Source: Bacteroidales bacterium UBA3810
GTDB lineage: Bacteria; Bacteroidota; Bacteroidia; Bacteroidales; Paludibacteraceae
DNA length: 56,229 nt
Direction: 5' to 3'
Assembly: GCA_002368645.1 (NCBI GenBank)
Contig: DFEE01000023.1
Span: 30,082 to 86,310 of the forward strand
Below are positions 31,631 to 40,452 of the stretch, one piece after another. The translations under genes and the position numbers were made by a program. The notes under the pieces were generated by a model. The model was not told the origin of the DNA. It saw only the letters and a program-made list of their open reading frames with translations, and did not search any database. Numbering within the stretch: position 1 is the first letter of the stretch; each line of letters begins with the position of its first letter.

Positions 31631-32618
31631 TTTTCTCCTCTTCATTATGGCGAATTATGCACACTTCATCCAGTAGGACTCCGGACTCTAATTCGTAGGT
31701 TTGGAGGAGAAGCGTATTACCGCTGATAGTTAATACTTCATAGCAGCGTTTGCCTGTCTCACGTACCTCAAACTTAGACGAGGAATTGGCTGGATAATAC
31801 TTTGTGGCGGCATTGGTGTTGATAAAGGGTAATCGGCGAGCATAGCCATGATCATGTCCGGCAAAAACAAGGTCTGCCTTCTTAAGAGCACCATGGAAAA
31901 ATAGTTTGATTAATATATTTTGTCTCCCTTTTGCGCAAGAAATAACCGGATGGTGCATCATAACAACCACAAAACGCTCTCCCGCAGATGACATACAGCT
32001 TTTGAGCCACGTTAGAGTACGGGTGTAATCGCTGATATGCGTTAATCCTTTGGTATCAATCGCGATAAACCGTAACTTGGGGAAATCAACATAATAGGTG
32101 GTACCTAAGAATTTCGATGGACCATTATAGGGATTATGAAAAGTAGCCAACCATGAATACTTAATTGTTCTCGGAAAAGTCTTGCTGTATTCATGATTGC
32201 CGGGGGTGGCCATTAGCGGAATATCCGCAAAGGCAGATGATGCAATCTCGTTGATGAGTGCTTGACGATAGTAGAAATAGTTGCGCTCCATAAAATCCCC
32301 CAATTGAGCATAGGCATCAATCGGTTCAAGTCGCGCTGCTACCGAATCCAAAAGGGCTGCCGTCAAGCTATTGTGCACATCGCCGAATAGTACAATCCGC
32401 AGTTCTAAAGAGTCTTTAGTATCTTGCCAACCCGTGTAGGTCGCACGGAAATGTGGCACCTCTTCGTCCCCGAAACCATGGAACGTATAGTTAATCGTAT
32501 CTTGCTCCCAAATAGGCTCAGATGGTTCTCCAAACCATGCCTGCCAACGGAGGGCGCATAATACTGCGCCCCCCGCAAACAAGATGATTAGTACTATAAT
32601 CTTACTTAAACGCTTCAT
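31605..32618 (-). CDS. Membrane-anchored metallophosphoesterase
   Basis: Calcineurin-like phosphoesterase with a complete motif set: LFGDVHNS, QLGDFMER, TPGNHEY, MMHHPVIS and GHDHGYARR. One N-terminal hydrophobic segment (LSKIIVLIILFAGGAVLCAL) serves as signal anchor; there is no lipobox, so the domain would face the periplasm. Substrates of this class range from nucleotides to phospholipids and cannot be told here. Third gene of the pgk-DUF3127-phosphoesterase unit, beginning one base after the DUF3127 stop. Its end overlaps recO by 26 bp. Confidence 0.85.
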   Translation of the reverse strand: MKRLSKIIVLIILFAGGAVLCALRWQAWFGEPSEPIWEQDTINYTFHGFGDEEVPHFRATYTGWQDTKDSLELRIVLFGDVHNSLTAALLDSVAARLEPIDAYAQLGDFMERNYFYYRQALINEIASSAFADIPLMATPGNHEYSKTFPRTIKYSWLATFHNPYNGPSKFLGTTYYVDFPKLRFIAIDTKGLTHISDYTRTLTWLKSCMSSAGERFVVVMMHHPVISCAKGRQNILIKLFFHGALKKADLVFAGHDHGYARRLPFINTNAATKYYPANSSSKFEVRETGKRCYEVLTISGNTLLLQTYELESGVLLDEVCIIRHNEEEKITKEIITR

Positions 32619-33020
32619 TTAGAAAGGAAGATCGGTACCTTCATCCGTGGCATCGAATTTTTCAACATTAGCTGCCGATGCGCTCATCGGAGCTGCTACA
32701 GGAGTAGCAGGTGCTGCTGCTATAGGCTGAGACACCTCCGTGGACACAACACCTTGTTGAATGCGCCATGCGCGTACGCGAGTGAACCAACGGCCGTTGT
32801 ACTCATGACTCTCAATATCGAAACTGACAGTAACGACATCCCCGAGCGCACACTTATTGCTATTGATGCGATCTTCGCCGAAAATCTCAAAGCAAATCTT
32901 CTTGGGATATTGCTCTTGAGTCTCCAGTACGTATGACTGAATCTTCCACGGATTACCGGTGGACTTGGCTACACCTTCTTGAAGGGGAAGGACTTGGATA
33001 ATTTTACCTACGATATCCAT
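32619..33020 (-). CDS. DUF3127 protein with SSB-like acidic tip
   Basis: 133 residues. The N-terminal 85 residues (MDIVGKIIQVLPLQEGVAKS, IQSYVLETQEQYPKKICFEI, RWFTRVRAWRI) are the DUF3127 domain, an OB-like fold restricted to Bacteroidetes. An Ala/Pro-rich linker leads to a C-terminus ending DEGTDLPF, which resembles the DDDIPF interaction tip of single-stranded DNA-binding proteins. This suggests a nucleic-acid-binding protein that docks SSB partners, but no experiment is known to me. Cotranscribed with pgk. Confidence 0.88.
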   Translation of the reverse strand: MDIVGKIIQVLPLQEGVAKSTGNPWKIQSYVLETQEQYPKKICFEIFGEDRINSNKCALGDVVTVSFDIESHEYNGRWFTRVRAWRIQQGVVSTEVSQPIAAAPATPVAAPMSASAANVEKFDATDEGTDLPF

Positions 33021-33023
33021 AGA

Positions 33024-34274
33024 TTATTCTCCTTTAATAGCCGCTACGCCCGGCAATACTTTTCCTTCAATTGCTTCAAGCAAAGCACCACCGCCGGTGG
33101 AGATATAACTTACGCGGTCTTCTAATCCGAATTTGTGTACGCAAGCTACGCTATCACCGCCACCAATCAAAGAATAGGCTCCATTATCGGTGGCTTCGGC
33201 AACGGCTTCTGCCACTGCGCGAGAACCGGCAGCGAAGTTGTCAAACTCAAACACACCTGCAGGTCCGTTCCAAAGAATGGTCTTTGCGCCCTTGATGGCC
33301 TCGGCAAATGCTTTACGGCTCTCAGGTCCGGCATCAAGACCTTCCCAACCCTCGGGGATCTCACCGCTCTCGCAGACAATCTGTTGTGCGTCATTAGCAA
33401 ACTTGTCGCCGCATACAGAGTCATGACCGATAACAAGGTTAACACCTTTCTCTTTGGCTTCTTTGATGATGTCTAAAGCTAATTGGAGTTTATCGTCCTC
33501 GCAGATAGAATTACCTACGTGACCACCCTGAGCCTTTGCAAAAGTATAGGTCATGCCGCCGCAGAGAATCAGATTATCTACTTTATTCATGAGGTTCTCT
33601 ATGATACCAATCTTGGTGGATACTTTAGAACCACCCATGATAGCGGTGAAGGGACGCTTGATGTTATTGAGAATATTTTCAACGGCGTTTACCTCTTTCT
33701 CCATGAGATAACCGAGCATCTTGTGGTCGGCATCGAAATAGTCTGCAATCACAGCGGTGGAAGCATGACGACGGTGAGCGGTGCCGAAAGCATCGTTGAC
33801 GTAGCAGTCTGCATAAGACGCCAATGTTTGTGCAAAGCCCTTCTGACGAGCCTTCATCTCTTTCTTGGCTGCCTCATAAGCGGGGTCTTCCTTGTCAATA
33901 CCTACGGGTTTGCCTTCCTCTTCGGGATAGAAACGCAAGTTCTCCAGCATCAGTACTTGACCCGGTTTGAGCAGAGCTACTTCCTTCTCGGCATTGGCGC
34001 AGTCAGGAGCAAAACTTACCTCTACTCCTAAAGCCTCCGAAACAGGTTTAACAATCTGTTTCAAACTCATCTTGGCGTTAACTTTGCCCTTCGGTTTGCC
34101 CATATGGGACATGATTATCAGAGCACCGCCCTTGTCCAAAATGTGTTTAAGCGTAGGAAGAGCACCACGGATACGGGTGTCGTCTGTGATGTTCCCATTC
34201 TCATCGAGAGGTACATTGAAATCTACTCGAACAATTGCCTTCTTACCGGCAAAATCAAATTGATCAATTGTCAT
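33024..34274 (-). CDS. pgk: Phosphoglycerate kinase
   Basis: Glycolytic enzyme converting 1,3-bisphosphoglycerate and ADP to 3-phosphoglycerate and ATP. Clear signatures: VRVDFNVPLDENGN, LIIMSHMGKPKGK, VLMLENLRFYPEEEGKP, YVNDAFGTAHRRHAS, MGGSKVSTKIGI, WNGPAGVFEFDNFAAGS and the C-terminal SLIGGGDSVAC and YISTGGGALLEAIEG. 416 residues, full length. It precedes DUF3127 by 3 bp; a DUF6242 lipoprotein gene lies 25 bp upstream, possibly in the same unit. Confidence 0.98.
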   Translation of the reverse strand: MTIDQFDFAGKKAIVRVDFNVPLDENGNITDDTRIRGALPTLKHILDKGGALIIMSHMGKPKGKVNAKMSLKQIVKPVSEALGVEVSFAPDCANAEKEVALLKPGQVLMLENLRFYPEEEGKPVGIDKEDPAYEAAKKEMKARQKGFAQTLASYADCYVNDAFGTAHRRHASTAVIADYFDADHKMLGYLMEKEVNAVENILNNIKRPFTAIMGGSKVSTKIGIIENLMNKVDNLILCGGMTYTFAKAQGGHVGNSICEDDKLQLALDIIKEAKEKGVNLVIGHDSVCGDKFANDAQQIVCESGEIPEGWEGLDAGPESRKAFAEAIKGAKTILWNGPAGVFEFDNFAAGSRAVAEAVAEATDNGAYSLIGGGDSVACVHKFGLEDRVSYISTGGGALLEAIEGKVLPGVAAIKGE

Positions 34275-34299
34275 AATCGTGTATATTTAATTGTGTTAG

Positions 34300-35430
34300 T
34301 TAGTTCCAATCTGCGCTTGCTACTTTGCCCCGATAGGCATCATCGAATGTGGTTGACTCATTATAGCCGCCTTGGAGAATAATATAATTACCCTCCACAA
34401 AGGCTTTCATTCCTTTTCTTGGAGTAATCGTTTCAGGCAATCGGTTATGCTTGGAGTCCGGAATTGACCATGTAAGTCCTTCGTTCTTGGACTCATACAT
34501 AATGGGCTCAAAATATGTCCCGTCTTCTTTAATACCCCCGAAACGATAGAGCTTGTCGTCATAAGCCACAACGGCTACTCCCGCCATGGGTTCCATATCA
34601 TGTCTACTATCCGCATAGTCAATGACGCGGATGTTACTTGGGGTTTCAATGGCGGGAGAGTACTCAAAATTGAGGCGGCTATTACTCATCTTGCCTTCGC
34701 GGTCGTAACCGCCTATGAGCATGGCACGCTCGCGCAAAGAAGCGGCATGAAACTTTACAGTTCCAAAGCCTCTGACTGCACTATTGGCAGGAATAGGGAC
34801 ATAAGTGTCTTGCCATTCGTCACCTTCATAGGCAACAATAAAGAGTGAATCGCCTTTGCCGACCATAGCCCAGTTCTGATTGCCTAAACGGAATAACTTC
34901 TCATAGACTGTAAAACCGCTTGGTTCTGCAGAGGGTAGAGCAGGCAAAGTATCTTCTGGAATAATAGGCGAAATACTTTCCCAAGTGAATAAATCGGGAT
35001 CTATTTGGTGAACGGAAACTCGTATCTCATAGGTCTTCGTCACTTTCTGATCTTGCGAAATAATGGTGAAATAAATCGGCGATTTGGTGAGATTAACCGT
35101 ATCAGTATAAACATACTTAATCGTCGTGTCGCCTAATTGTAGGGTGGCAGAAGATGGAGGCGCAGCATAGGTTACTTTTAATAACACGGAGTCCAACTTC
35201 ATGCCATAGGCAATACTGTCTTTGTTGTAGATAAGGCCGGTGTCTATCCTCTCCTCTATAGCGAAAGAAGCTTGTGCTAATTGTGGATAAGCGTTATTGC
35301 TCAGCGAAAAGGCCTTTACTTGGGCAATAGAGGATAGGGTGGTCGTGGTCTGTGAAGAATTACCGCAACTCACTAAACAACACGCCGCTATGCCTGCTAA
35401 TATGGATAAATAAAACCCGCTCTTACTCAT
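34300..35430 (-). CDS. DUF6242 lipoprotein
   Basis: Starts MSKSGFYLSILAGIAACCLV and has lipobox LVSC, so a lipoprotein. The domain after the signal (about residues 30-140, with KAFSLSNNAYPQLAQASFAI and ITYEIRVSVHQIDPDLFTWE-like ends, here TYEIRVSVHQIDPDLFTWE) matches DUF6242. The rest (about 140-376) has repeated Kelch-like blades such as MLIGGYDREGKMSNSRLNFE and KLYRFGGIKEDGTYFEP. ATG 35430 is chosen because the promoter at 35448-35479 excludes the upstream ATG 35478. Function unknown. Confidence 0.85.
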   Translation of the reverse strand: MSKSGFYLSILAGIAACCLVSCGNSSQTTTTLSSIAQVKAFSLSNNAYPQLAQASFAIEERIDTGLIYNKDSIAYGMKLDSVLLKVTYAAPPSSATLQLGDTTIKYVYTDTVNLTKSPIYFTIISQDQKVTKTYEIRVSVHQIDPDLFTWESISPIIPEDTLPALPSAEPSGFTVYEKLFRLGNQNWAMVGKGDSLFIVAYEGDEWQDTYVPIPANSAVRGFGTVKFHAASLRERAMLIGGYDREGKMSNSRLNFEYSPAIETPSNIRVIDYADSRHDMEPMAGVAVVAYDDKLYRFGGIKEDGTYFEPIMYESKNEGLTWSIPDSKHNRLPETITPRKGMKAFVEGNYIILQGGYNESTTFDDAYRGKVASADWN

Positions 35431-35447
35431 AATATATAAAAATCGCA

Positions 35448-35479
35448 CAAAAATACAAAATAATTTGCACATCTCCAAA
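35448..35479 (-). promoter_or_regulatory. Promoter of the DUF6242/pgk region
   Basis: On the minus strand TTTG (35476-35479), 20 bp, TATTTTTG (35448-35455). Leader about 12 nt. It overlaps the divergent promoter of the MTHFS gene. Confidence 0.78.
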
Positions 35480-35495
35480 TTTTTTTATACTTTTG
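35464..35495 (+). promoter_or_regulatory. Promoter of the MTHFS gene
   Basis: TTTG (35464-35467), 20 bp, TACTTTTG (35488-35495). Leader about 19 nt. Its -33 element lies within the spacer of the opposite promoter. Confidence 0.8.
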
Positions 35496-35519
35496 CACAA
35501 AATTCGATAAAATCGTTGT

Positions 35520-36143
35520 ATGAAGATTGATTTATTTGCCACACAGATTGAATGGTTGAAGAGCTTGATGCCGTGGAATCAATTAGAGCAGGAGAAAAAA
35601 GCACTTCGGGGGATTATGGAGCAGCGCCGTCGCATCATTCCTCCTGAACAAGTACATGAGTTTTCCGAAACAATAGTGAACCGCATAGAACAAATGCGCC
35701 ACTTTCAGGAAGCTGAGGTAATCGTGCTATACTATCCGATTCATAATGAGGTGGATGTCAAACCGCTCATCGAGAAATACTGGCAGACGAAAACTATACT
35801 CTTACCTGTCGCGCATCGGCATCGTAAAATTGAACTGAGACCCTATCGTGGCGAAGAACTTATGCGTCGTGGCAAATATAATATCCCCGTGCCGTTAACT
35901 GAAAACTATTCCGGTAAGATTGACCTTATCATTGTGCCCGGAGTCGCTTTTGACGAGCATTGTAATCGTCTTGGCAGAGGGGGCGGATATTACGATAAGT
36001 TCTTGAGAAGGCATCATTCTGTTTATACACTGGGCGTTTGTTATGACTGCCAGATTCGTAAACACCAAGACGTTCCGCACTCCGACCTTGATAAACCGGT
36101 CGCTGCGGTCGTTACACCCACTCAGGTTTATAGAGAAGCGTAA
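35520..36143 (+). CDS. 5-formyltetrahydrofolate cyclo-ligase
   Basis: ATP-dependent enzyme (MTHFS/YgfA) that returns 5-formyl-THF to the folate pool as methenyl-THF. Visible: KKALRGIMEQRRRIIPPEQV, EADVKPLIEKYW-like region (here NEVDVKPLIEKYW) and the signature IIVPGVAFDEHCNRLGRGGG followed by YYDKFL. 207 residues, slightly long because of about 25 N-terminal residues before the conserved part; the promoter and the ATG 35520 fit a short leader. Monocistronic and convergent with the next gene. Confidence 0.93.
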   Translation: MKIDLFATQIEWLKSLMPWNQLEQEKKALRGIMEQRRRIIPPEQVHEFSETIVNRIEQMRHFQEAEVIVLYYPIHNEVDVKPLIEKYWQTKTILLPVAHRHRKIELRPYRGEELMRRGKYNIPVPLTENYSGKIDLIIVPGVAFDEHCNRLGRGGGYYDKFLRRHHSVYTLGVCYDCQIRKHQDVPHSDLDKPVAAVVTPTQVYREA

Positions 36144-36152
36144 TAGGTATAT

Positions 36153-36908
36153 TTAGAATTGCAAAGCCGTCTGGGCTTCTCTGGCCTTGCGCATTATTTC
36201 GTCCGTTTCGGTAGAATAATGCTGCTCGTTGGGCCTGTAATAATAGACTATGCCGTAATCCTTGCAATGTTGCATCTTATCATACGGGAGTAAGTCTTTA
36301 TAGTGCTCTTCCACGGTATTCCAGATATCCACGATAATTCTGTCGGCTTCTGCGCGCATATTATCTACGGAGGTGTACATGCGATCCGTATTATTCTCAT
36401 GGAACGTGTGGGACTGTTGGTGAGATTTGAACATGTTGTAGAATACCTGCACTTTGTTGATGGTCGGGTTATAGATGGGGGATCCTCCCTCGGAGATTCG
36501 TTTTTGCTCACCTTCTATAATCCGCTTTCCCCAAACCAAAATATCCTCATCTCCCGAAAGGTCAGGAACTACATGGATATTAGGGTCTAAACCATACAAT
36601 TCTTTTTGTTGTTTCTTAATCTCACCGCGTACTACCGCTAAATTGAGTACTTGAATGAAGTGGGAAATATACATCCTCGCTTTTTCTTTCTCGTGGCGGT
36701 ATTGCTTGTTCGCATTCACGCGCGTCTCGTGGGTGTCGTTCTTCTGCGACACAGTTGTCTTAAACTGAGCGTAAAAACGCTGAGCTTCACTGAGTATCTT
36801 GTATGGAATAAATTGGTCGTTGAAACTTGCGACCGAGGCCTTTTCCAATGCTTTCTGCAATGCTCTTAGCCGCGCTAAATCCGTGTTGGGTAAACGTCTA
36901 TATGGCAT
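36153..36908 (-). CDS. Uncharacterised helical protein
   Basis: Not recognised, although proteins starting MPYRRLPNTDLARLRALQ seem widespread in Bacteroidales. 251 residues, predominantly helical with many charged and aromatic residues; no signal peptide or membrane segment. The first part (about 10-110) could form a helical bundle, and the rest contains YNPTINKVQVFYNMFKSHQQ and HCKDYGIVYYYRPNEQHYST. The frame is open to 36941, but the promoter at 36939-36970 and the conserved start support ATG 36908. Monocistronic, convergent with MTHFS. Confidence 0.8.
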   Translation of the reverse strand: MPYRRLPNTDLARLRALQKALEKASVASFNDQFIPYKILSEAQRFYAQFKTTVSQKNDTHETRVNANKQYRHEKEKARMYISHFIQVLNLAVVRGEIKKQQKELYGLDPNIHVVPDLSGDEDILVWGKRIIEGEQKRISEGGSPIYNPTINKVQVFYNMFKSHQQSHTFHENNTDRMYTSVDNMRAEADRIIVDIWNTVEEHYKDLLPYDKMQHCKDYGIVYYYRPNEQHYSTETDEIMRKAREAQTALQF

Positions 36909-36938
36909 AGTTCTAAGATTTGCTACCTTTTTGAACCG

Positions 36939-36970
36939 CAAAATTACAAAAAGTTATTGATATGTGCAAA
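36939..36970 (-). promoter_or_regulatory. Promoter of the uncharacterised helical protein gene
   Basis: On the minus strand TTTG (36967-36970), 20 bp, TAATTTTG (36939-36946). Leader about 25 nt. Back to back with the promoter of the MMPL gene. Confidence 0.78.
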
Positions 36971-37004
36971 TATTTTTGATTTTTTTATGAAAAATGCTAT
37001 TTTA

Positions 37005-37036
37005 TTTGCTTGGATAAAAAAAAAGTCGTATATTTG
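37005..37036 (+). promoter_or_regulatory. Promoter of the MMPL transporter operon
   Basis: TTTG (37005-37008), 20 bp, TATATTTG (37029-37036). Leader about 38 nt to ATG 37081. Confidence 0.8.
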
Positions 37037-37080
37037 CGCCCGTTTTTGGACAAATAAGTTGATTTGGTTTAAAAATAATA

Positions 37081-40000
37081 ATGAAATATAGACACGCGAT
37101 TGTACATGTTATATTATTTGCTGTGACATTGGCCTTTGCCATCGTCTGCTTTTTGCTTATTCCGCAGGTGAATGTTAATAGCGACATGACTAAATACCTG
37201 CCGGACAATAGTCCTATGCGAAAAGGGGTGGATATTGTCAATGCCGAATTTGCCACAAACATGGTTTCATCGGCGGATGTGCATGTCATGGAGCATGCGC
37301 GCTTTGATTCAACGCTGTATGCGCAACTAAATAACTTGGAACATGTCCAGTCAATCGCCTATCGCATCAGTCGTGATAGTGCCTATACTGTCTATGACTT
37401 GGTGGTGGCTAAATCCGTGGACCAAAAGGCGTTGGGGCAAAAGATTGTCGCGCAATACCCCGAGAAAGAACTATTGGTCGAAACCAGTCAGGATGGCGCA
37501 ACGCCTCCGCTGAGTGCGCTCTTGATAGCCGGAATTATTATTCTGCTTATTCTGCTCATAATGACCGAGAGCTGGTTAGACCCGCTGATATGCTTGGTCG
37601 TTACTGGTATTGCTATCGTTATCAATATCGGAACCAACGCCTGGCTGCCATCTGTCTCTATCACAACCAACTATATTGTAGCCATCTTGCAACTGGTGCT
37701 TAGTTTGGATTACAGCATCATTTTTATGAACCGTTGGCGTCAGGAACGCGAGACGGCAGGCACAGAGGTGCTGGCGGTTAATAGAGCCTTGCGTAAGGCA
37801 TGGAAACCTATATTATCCAGCGCTTTAACGACTATTGTCGGACTCTTGATGTTGGGCTTTATGAGGCTTAAAATTGGTTTGGACTTAGGCTTTGTCTTGG
37901 CGAAAGGAGTTGTTTGCTCTTTAGTCTGCACCATTACCATACTTCCGACGCTTATCTTACTCTGCTATCGCGCCATACTTGCTACGCGTAAGCCCGCTCC
38001 GCTTATTCCGACTGACGGCATAGGACGCTTTGCGACCAACCATAAAGTTTCTATGGCAATTTTTGCTATTGGGATGGCGCTTGGCTCATACTACTTGGCA
38101 CAAAAGACTGAGATAAGCTTCTCTACCAAAGGTGAAAGCCAAATAGAAAAAGTCTTCCCGGCTACCAATCCTATTGTGCTCGTTTACCCCACTGCGGAGG
38201 AACAAAAAGTATTACTCTTTGCCGATACATTGGATGAGGAGTTCCATGTCTATGCCAATCAGTGGGTTATTTTTAGTTACCCGACGATTTTGTTGCCGCA
38301 ACTCACCGCTACGGAACTCTATAACTATATTAAATATACGGCCAATTTAGTGCCTAATATGTCTGCCGCTCCTAACGAGTCTTCTTTTGAGGTCATGGAG
38401 AATAAAATGTACGACCCGCAAATGATGCGAATGCTCTATTACATGCATAGTGGACAAGCGGATACGTTGCATATAGGCTTTATGGAACTTATCAACTTCG
38501 TTCGATTTGGGCTTATCAATGACCCCACATTTGCTGACCTTATTGATGACGATGTCAGAGTACAAATAGAACTGCTCAACGAGGCAATAGAAGCTGTCCT
38601 GACACAGGACAATGAAATAGTGCGCCCGGATACAACGCCGATACCGAGGGTGGAAATCCCTCTCGCTGCTGCACAGCCTATTGATGCTGCCCATGCATTG
38701 GCTGCTGCGACACCTAAAGTGGTTGAAAGACCCGTCACTGAAGAGCCTAAGGAAGTGAAACAGAAGCGTCGCGATAAGGAGCAAATTCCTGTTCCGACTC
38801 CTCCACAACCTATGCAACAGGATACTCCGAAAACAATTACCCGAACTATTACGGTTATAGAGAAGGTCGATACGGAACATATTCCTGTCATTGGCTTCAC
38901 GGCACTTCTTAACAAAACCTTTAAGACACCGGAAACTCAGTATCTTGTCAATATCTTAGATACGGCTGTCTTGGAGCGGGAACTGCCCGCTGAGGAAATG
39001 GGAAAACTGATTGGCTCATCCAAATCACAAACGAAGATGATTTACTCCATGTCCTCTTCCGGCAAATCCATGACACCCATCGGATATGTACATTTCCTGA
39101 CGGACGATTTATTCAAACGCCCTGCATTACAGTCGTTTGTTAAACCTGCCGAAAAAGCGCAACTCACTGCCCGCAAGGACTTGATGGATATTGCACTGCA
39201 AAGGGGTACAATATCCCCCGAACAACTGTCCGAGAAATTAGCGCTTTGCCAAATCGACTTGGCTCCCCTTGATATACGTACACTATGGGCTTCTACTGCC
39301 AAAGTTTATACCCGGGAAATTACGGAAACAATTGAGCCTGATGCCGCGACTGCCTCTCAACCCGTTGTCGTAGAATCCGATGAAAATAAGCAGGTTATAG
39401 AGGCGGTAAAACCCGTGGTTGCCTACAAACCGGTTGTCTCCAAACCCAAACAACGCCGCAAGTCACAAGAGGAACAACGTTTGGAACTCTTTGAAACTCT
39501 AATCCACTCGCAGAAATCCTATTCGGCGGCTGAAATGTTGAAAATCTTGAATAAGTTGGGACAAAATATTGACTCTTCACAAGTACAATTGCTCTATGTC
39601 GCCTACGGCTCAAGTCAGGGCTATGGAGACTCGCTCACAATGAGTCCTGCTGAGGTGCTGACATATGTCTCCGATACGGTTCTTAAAAATGAAGGAATCG
39701 CGCCTTTCTTGGATAGCACTGTAGTTCACTATATTGATTCTGTCAGCCAAATCTTACAGGACGGCCTCAAGCAGATACGCCATGAACAGTATTCCATCAT
39801 GGCTATCCTGACTAACCTGCCGGACGAGTCTCCCGAGACATATCGTTTTGTCCAACGCATGGAGGAACTCTCGGCTGAGATTTTCTCGGAGCCTGCTTAC
39901 CTCGTTGGAGAGTCTGTTATGTATGACGAAATGAAGGAAGGCTTTGATAAAGAGTTACACCTCGTTACCATCCTTACTATTTTGGCCATCTTCCTAATTG

Positions 40001-40452
40001 TGGCGATAACCTTTAAGTCGCTTGTCGTACCGATTATATTGGTACTTACCGTAATGACTGCGGTCTATACTTACGCTACTTTTGCCGGACTTGTGCATGG
40101 TCACATGCTTTATTTGGCGTATTTGGTTACGCAGTCTATCCTTATGGGCGCTACCATTGATTACGGCATACTATATGCCAACTATTATAAGGAGTTACGC
40201 CGCATGTATGATAAGTACGAAGCGGCGCGAGAAGCTTACAAAGGCTCTATCAGGACTATTCTCACCAGCGGCTCTATTATGGTTGCCGGACCGGGAGCCA
40301 TGGCATTCTTGGTGGACGATGTGACCATCTCCGCCATTGTGAGTGGCATTAGTATTGGTGCGTTTATTAGCATTTTGCTAATCCTGTTTGCTTTACCGGC
40401 TATTTTGGTAGCCTTTGACCGTTTTGTTGTTGATAATAAGAAAAGTGTATGA
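37081..40452 (+). CDS. RND-superfamily (MMPL-like) transporter with an enlarged second loop
   Basis: 1123 residues, 12 predicted membrane helices in two halves: TM1 near 5-25, TM2-6 about 140-300, TM7 about 320-340 and TM8-12 about 965-1115. The first half has SLDYSIIFMNRWRQERE, the second MGATIDYGILYANYYKELRR, which are the RND proton-relay type Asp motifs in TM4 and TM10. Loop 1 (about 27-138) is normal. Loop 2 spans about 620 residues, far more than in typical MMPL proteins, and contains Pro/Lys-rich stretches (PVPTPPQPMQQD, KPKQRRKSQEEQ) flanking helical repeats. It may export lipids or hydrophobic compounds. Its stop overlaps dapB (ATGA). Confidence 0.85.
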   Translation: MKYRHAIVHVILFAVTLAFAIVCFLLIPQVNVNSDMTKYLPDNSPMRKGVDIVNAEFATNMVSSADVHVMEHARFDSTLYAQLNNLEHVQSIAYRISRDSAYTVYDLVVAKSVDQKALGQKIVAQYPEKELLVETSQDGATPPLSALLIAGIIILLILLIMTESWLDPLICLVVTGIAIVINIGTNAWLPSVSITTNYIVAILQLVLSLDYSIIFMNRWRQERETAGTEVLAVNRALRKAWKPILSSALTTIVGLLMLGFMRLKIGLDLGFVLAKGVVCSLVCTITILPTLILLCYRAILATRKPAPLIPTDGIGRFATNHKVSMAIFAIGMALGSYYLAQKTEISFSTKGESQIEKVFPATNPIVLVYPTAEEQKVLLFADTLDEEFHVYANQWVIFSYPTILLPQLTATELYNYIKYTANLVPNMSAAPNESSFEVMENKMYDPQMMRMLYYMHSGQADTLHIGFMELINFVRFGLINDPTFADLIDDDVRVQIELLNEAIEAVLTQDNEIVRPDTTPIPRVEIPLAAAQPIDAAHALAAATPKVVERPVTEEPKEVKQKRRDKEQIPVPTPPQPMQQDTPKTITRTITVIEKVDTEHIPVIGFTALLNKTFKTPETQYLVNILDTAVLERELPAEEMGKLIGSSKSQTKMIYSMSSSGKSMTPIGYVHFLTDDLFKRPALQSFVKPAEKAQLTARKDLMDIALQRGTISPEQLSEKLALCQIDLAPLDIRTLWASTAKVYTREITETIEPDAATASQPVVVESDENKQVIEAVKPVVAYKPVVSKPKQRRKSQEEQRLELFETLIHSQKSYSAAEMLKILNKLGQNIDSSQVQLLYVAYGSSQGYGDSLTMSPAEVLTYVSDTVLKNEGIAPFLDSTVVHYIDSVSQILQDGLKQIRHEQYSIMAILTNLPDESPETYRFVQRMEELSAEIFSEPAYLVGESVMYDEMKEGFDKELHLVTILTILAIFLIVAITFKSLVVPIILVLTVMTAVYTYATFAGLVHGHMLYLAYLVTQSILMGATIDYGILYANYYKELRRMYDKYEAAREAYKGSIRTILTSGSIMVAGPGAMAFLVDDVTISAIVSGISIGAFISILLILFALPAILVAFDRFVVDNKKSV

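Noticed and set aside
33483..34031. 182-residue frame antisense to pgk
   Set aside because: Opposite a strongly conserved gene; the product resembles no family and no promoter or ribosome binding site supports it.
38347..38880. 177-residue frame antisense to the MMPL gene
   Set aside because: Composition (Arg, Cys, His, Leu rich) fits a reverse-strand shadow of a coding region.
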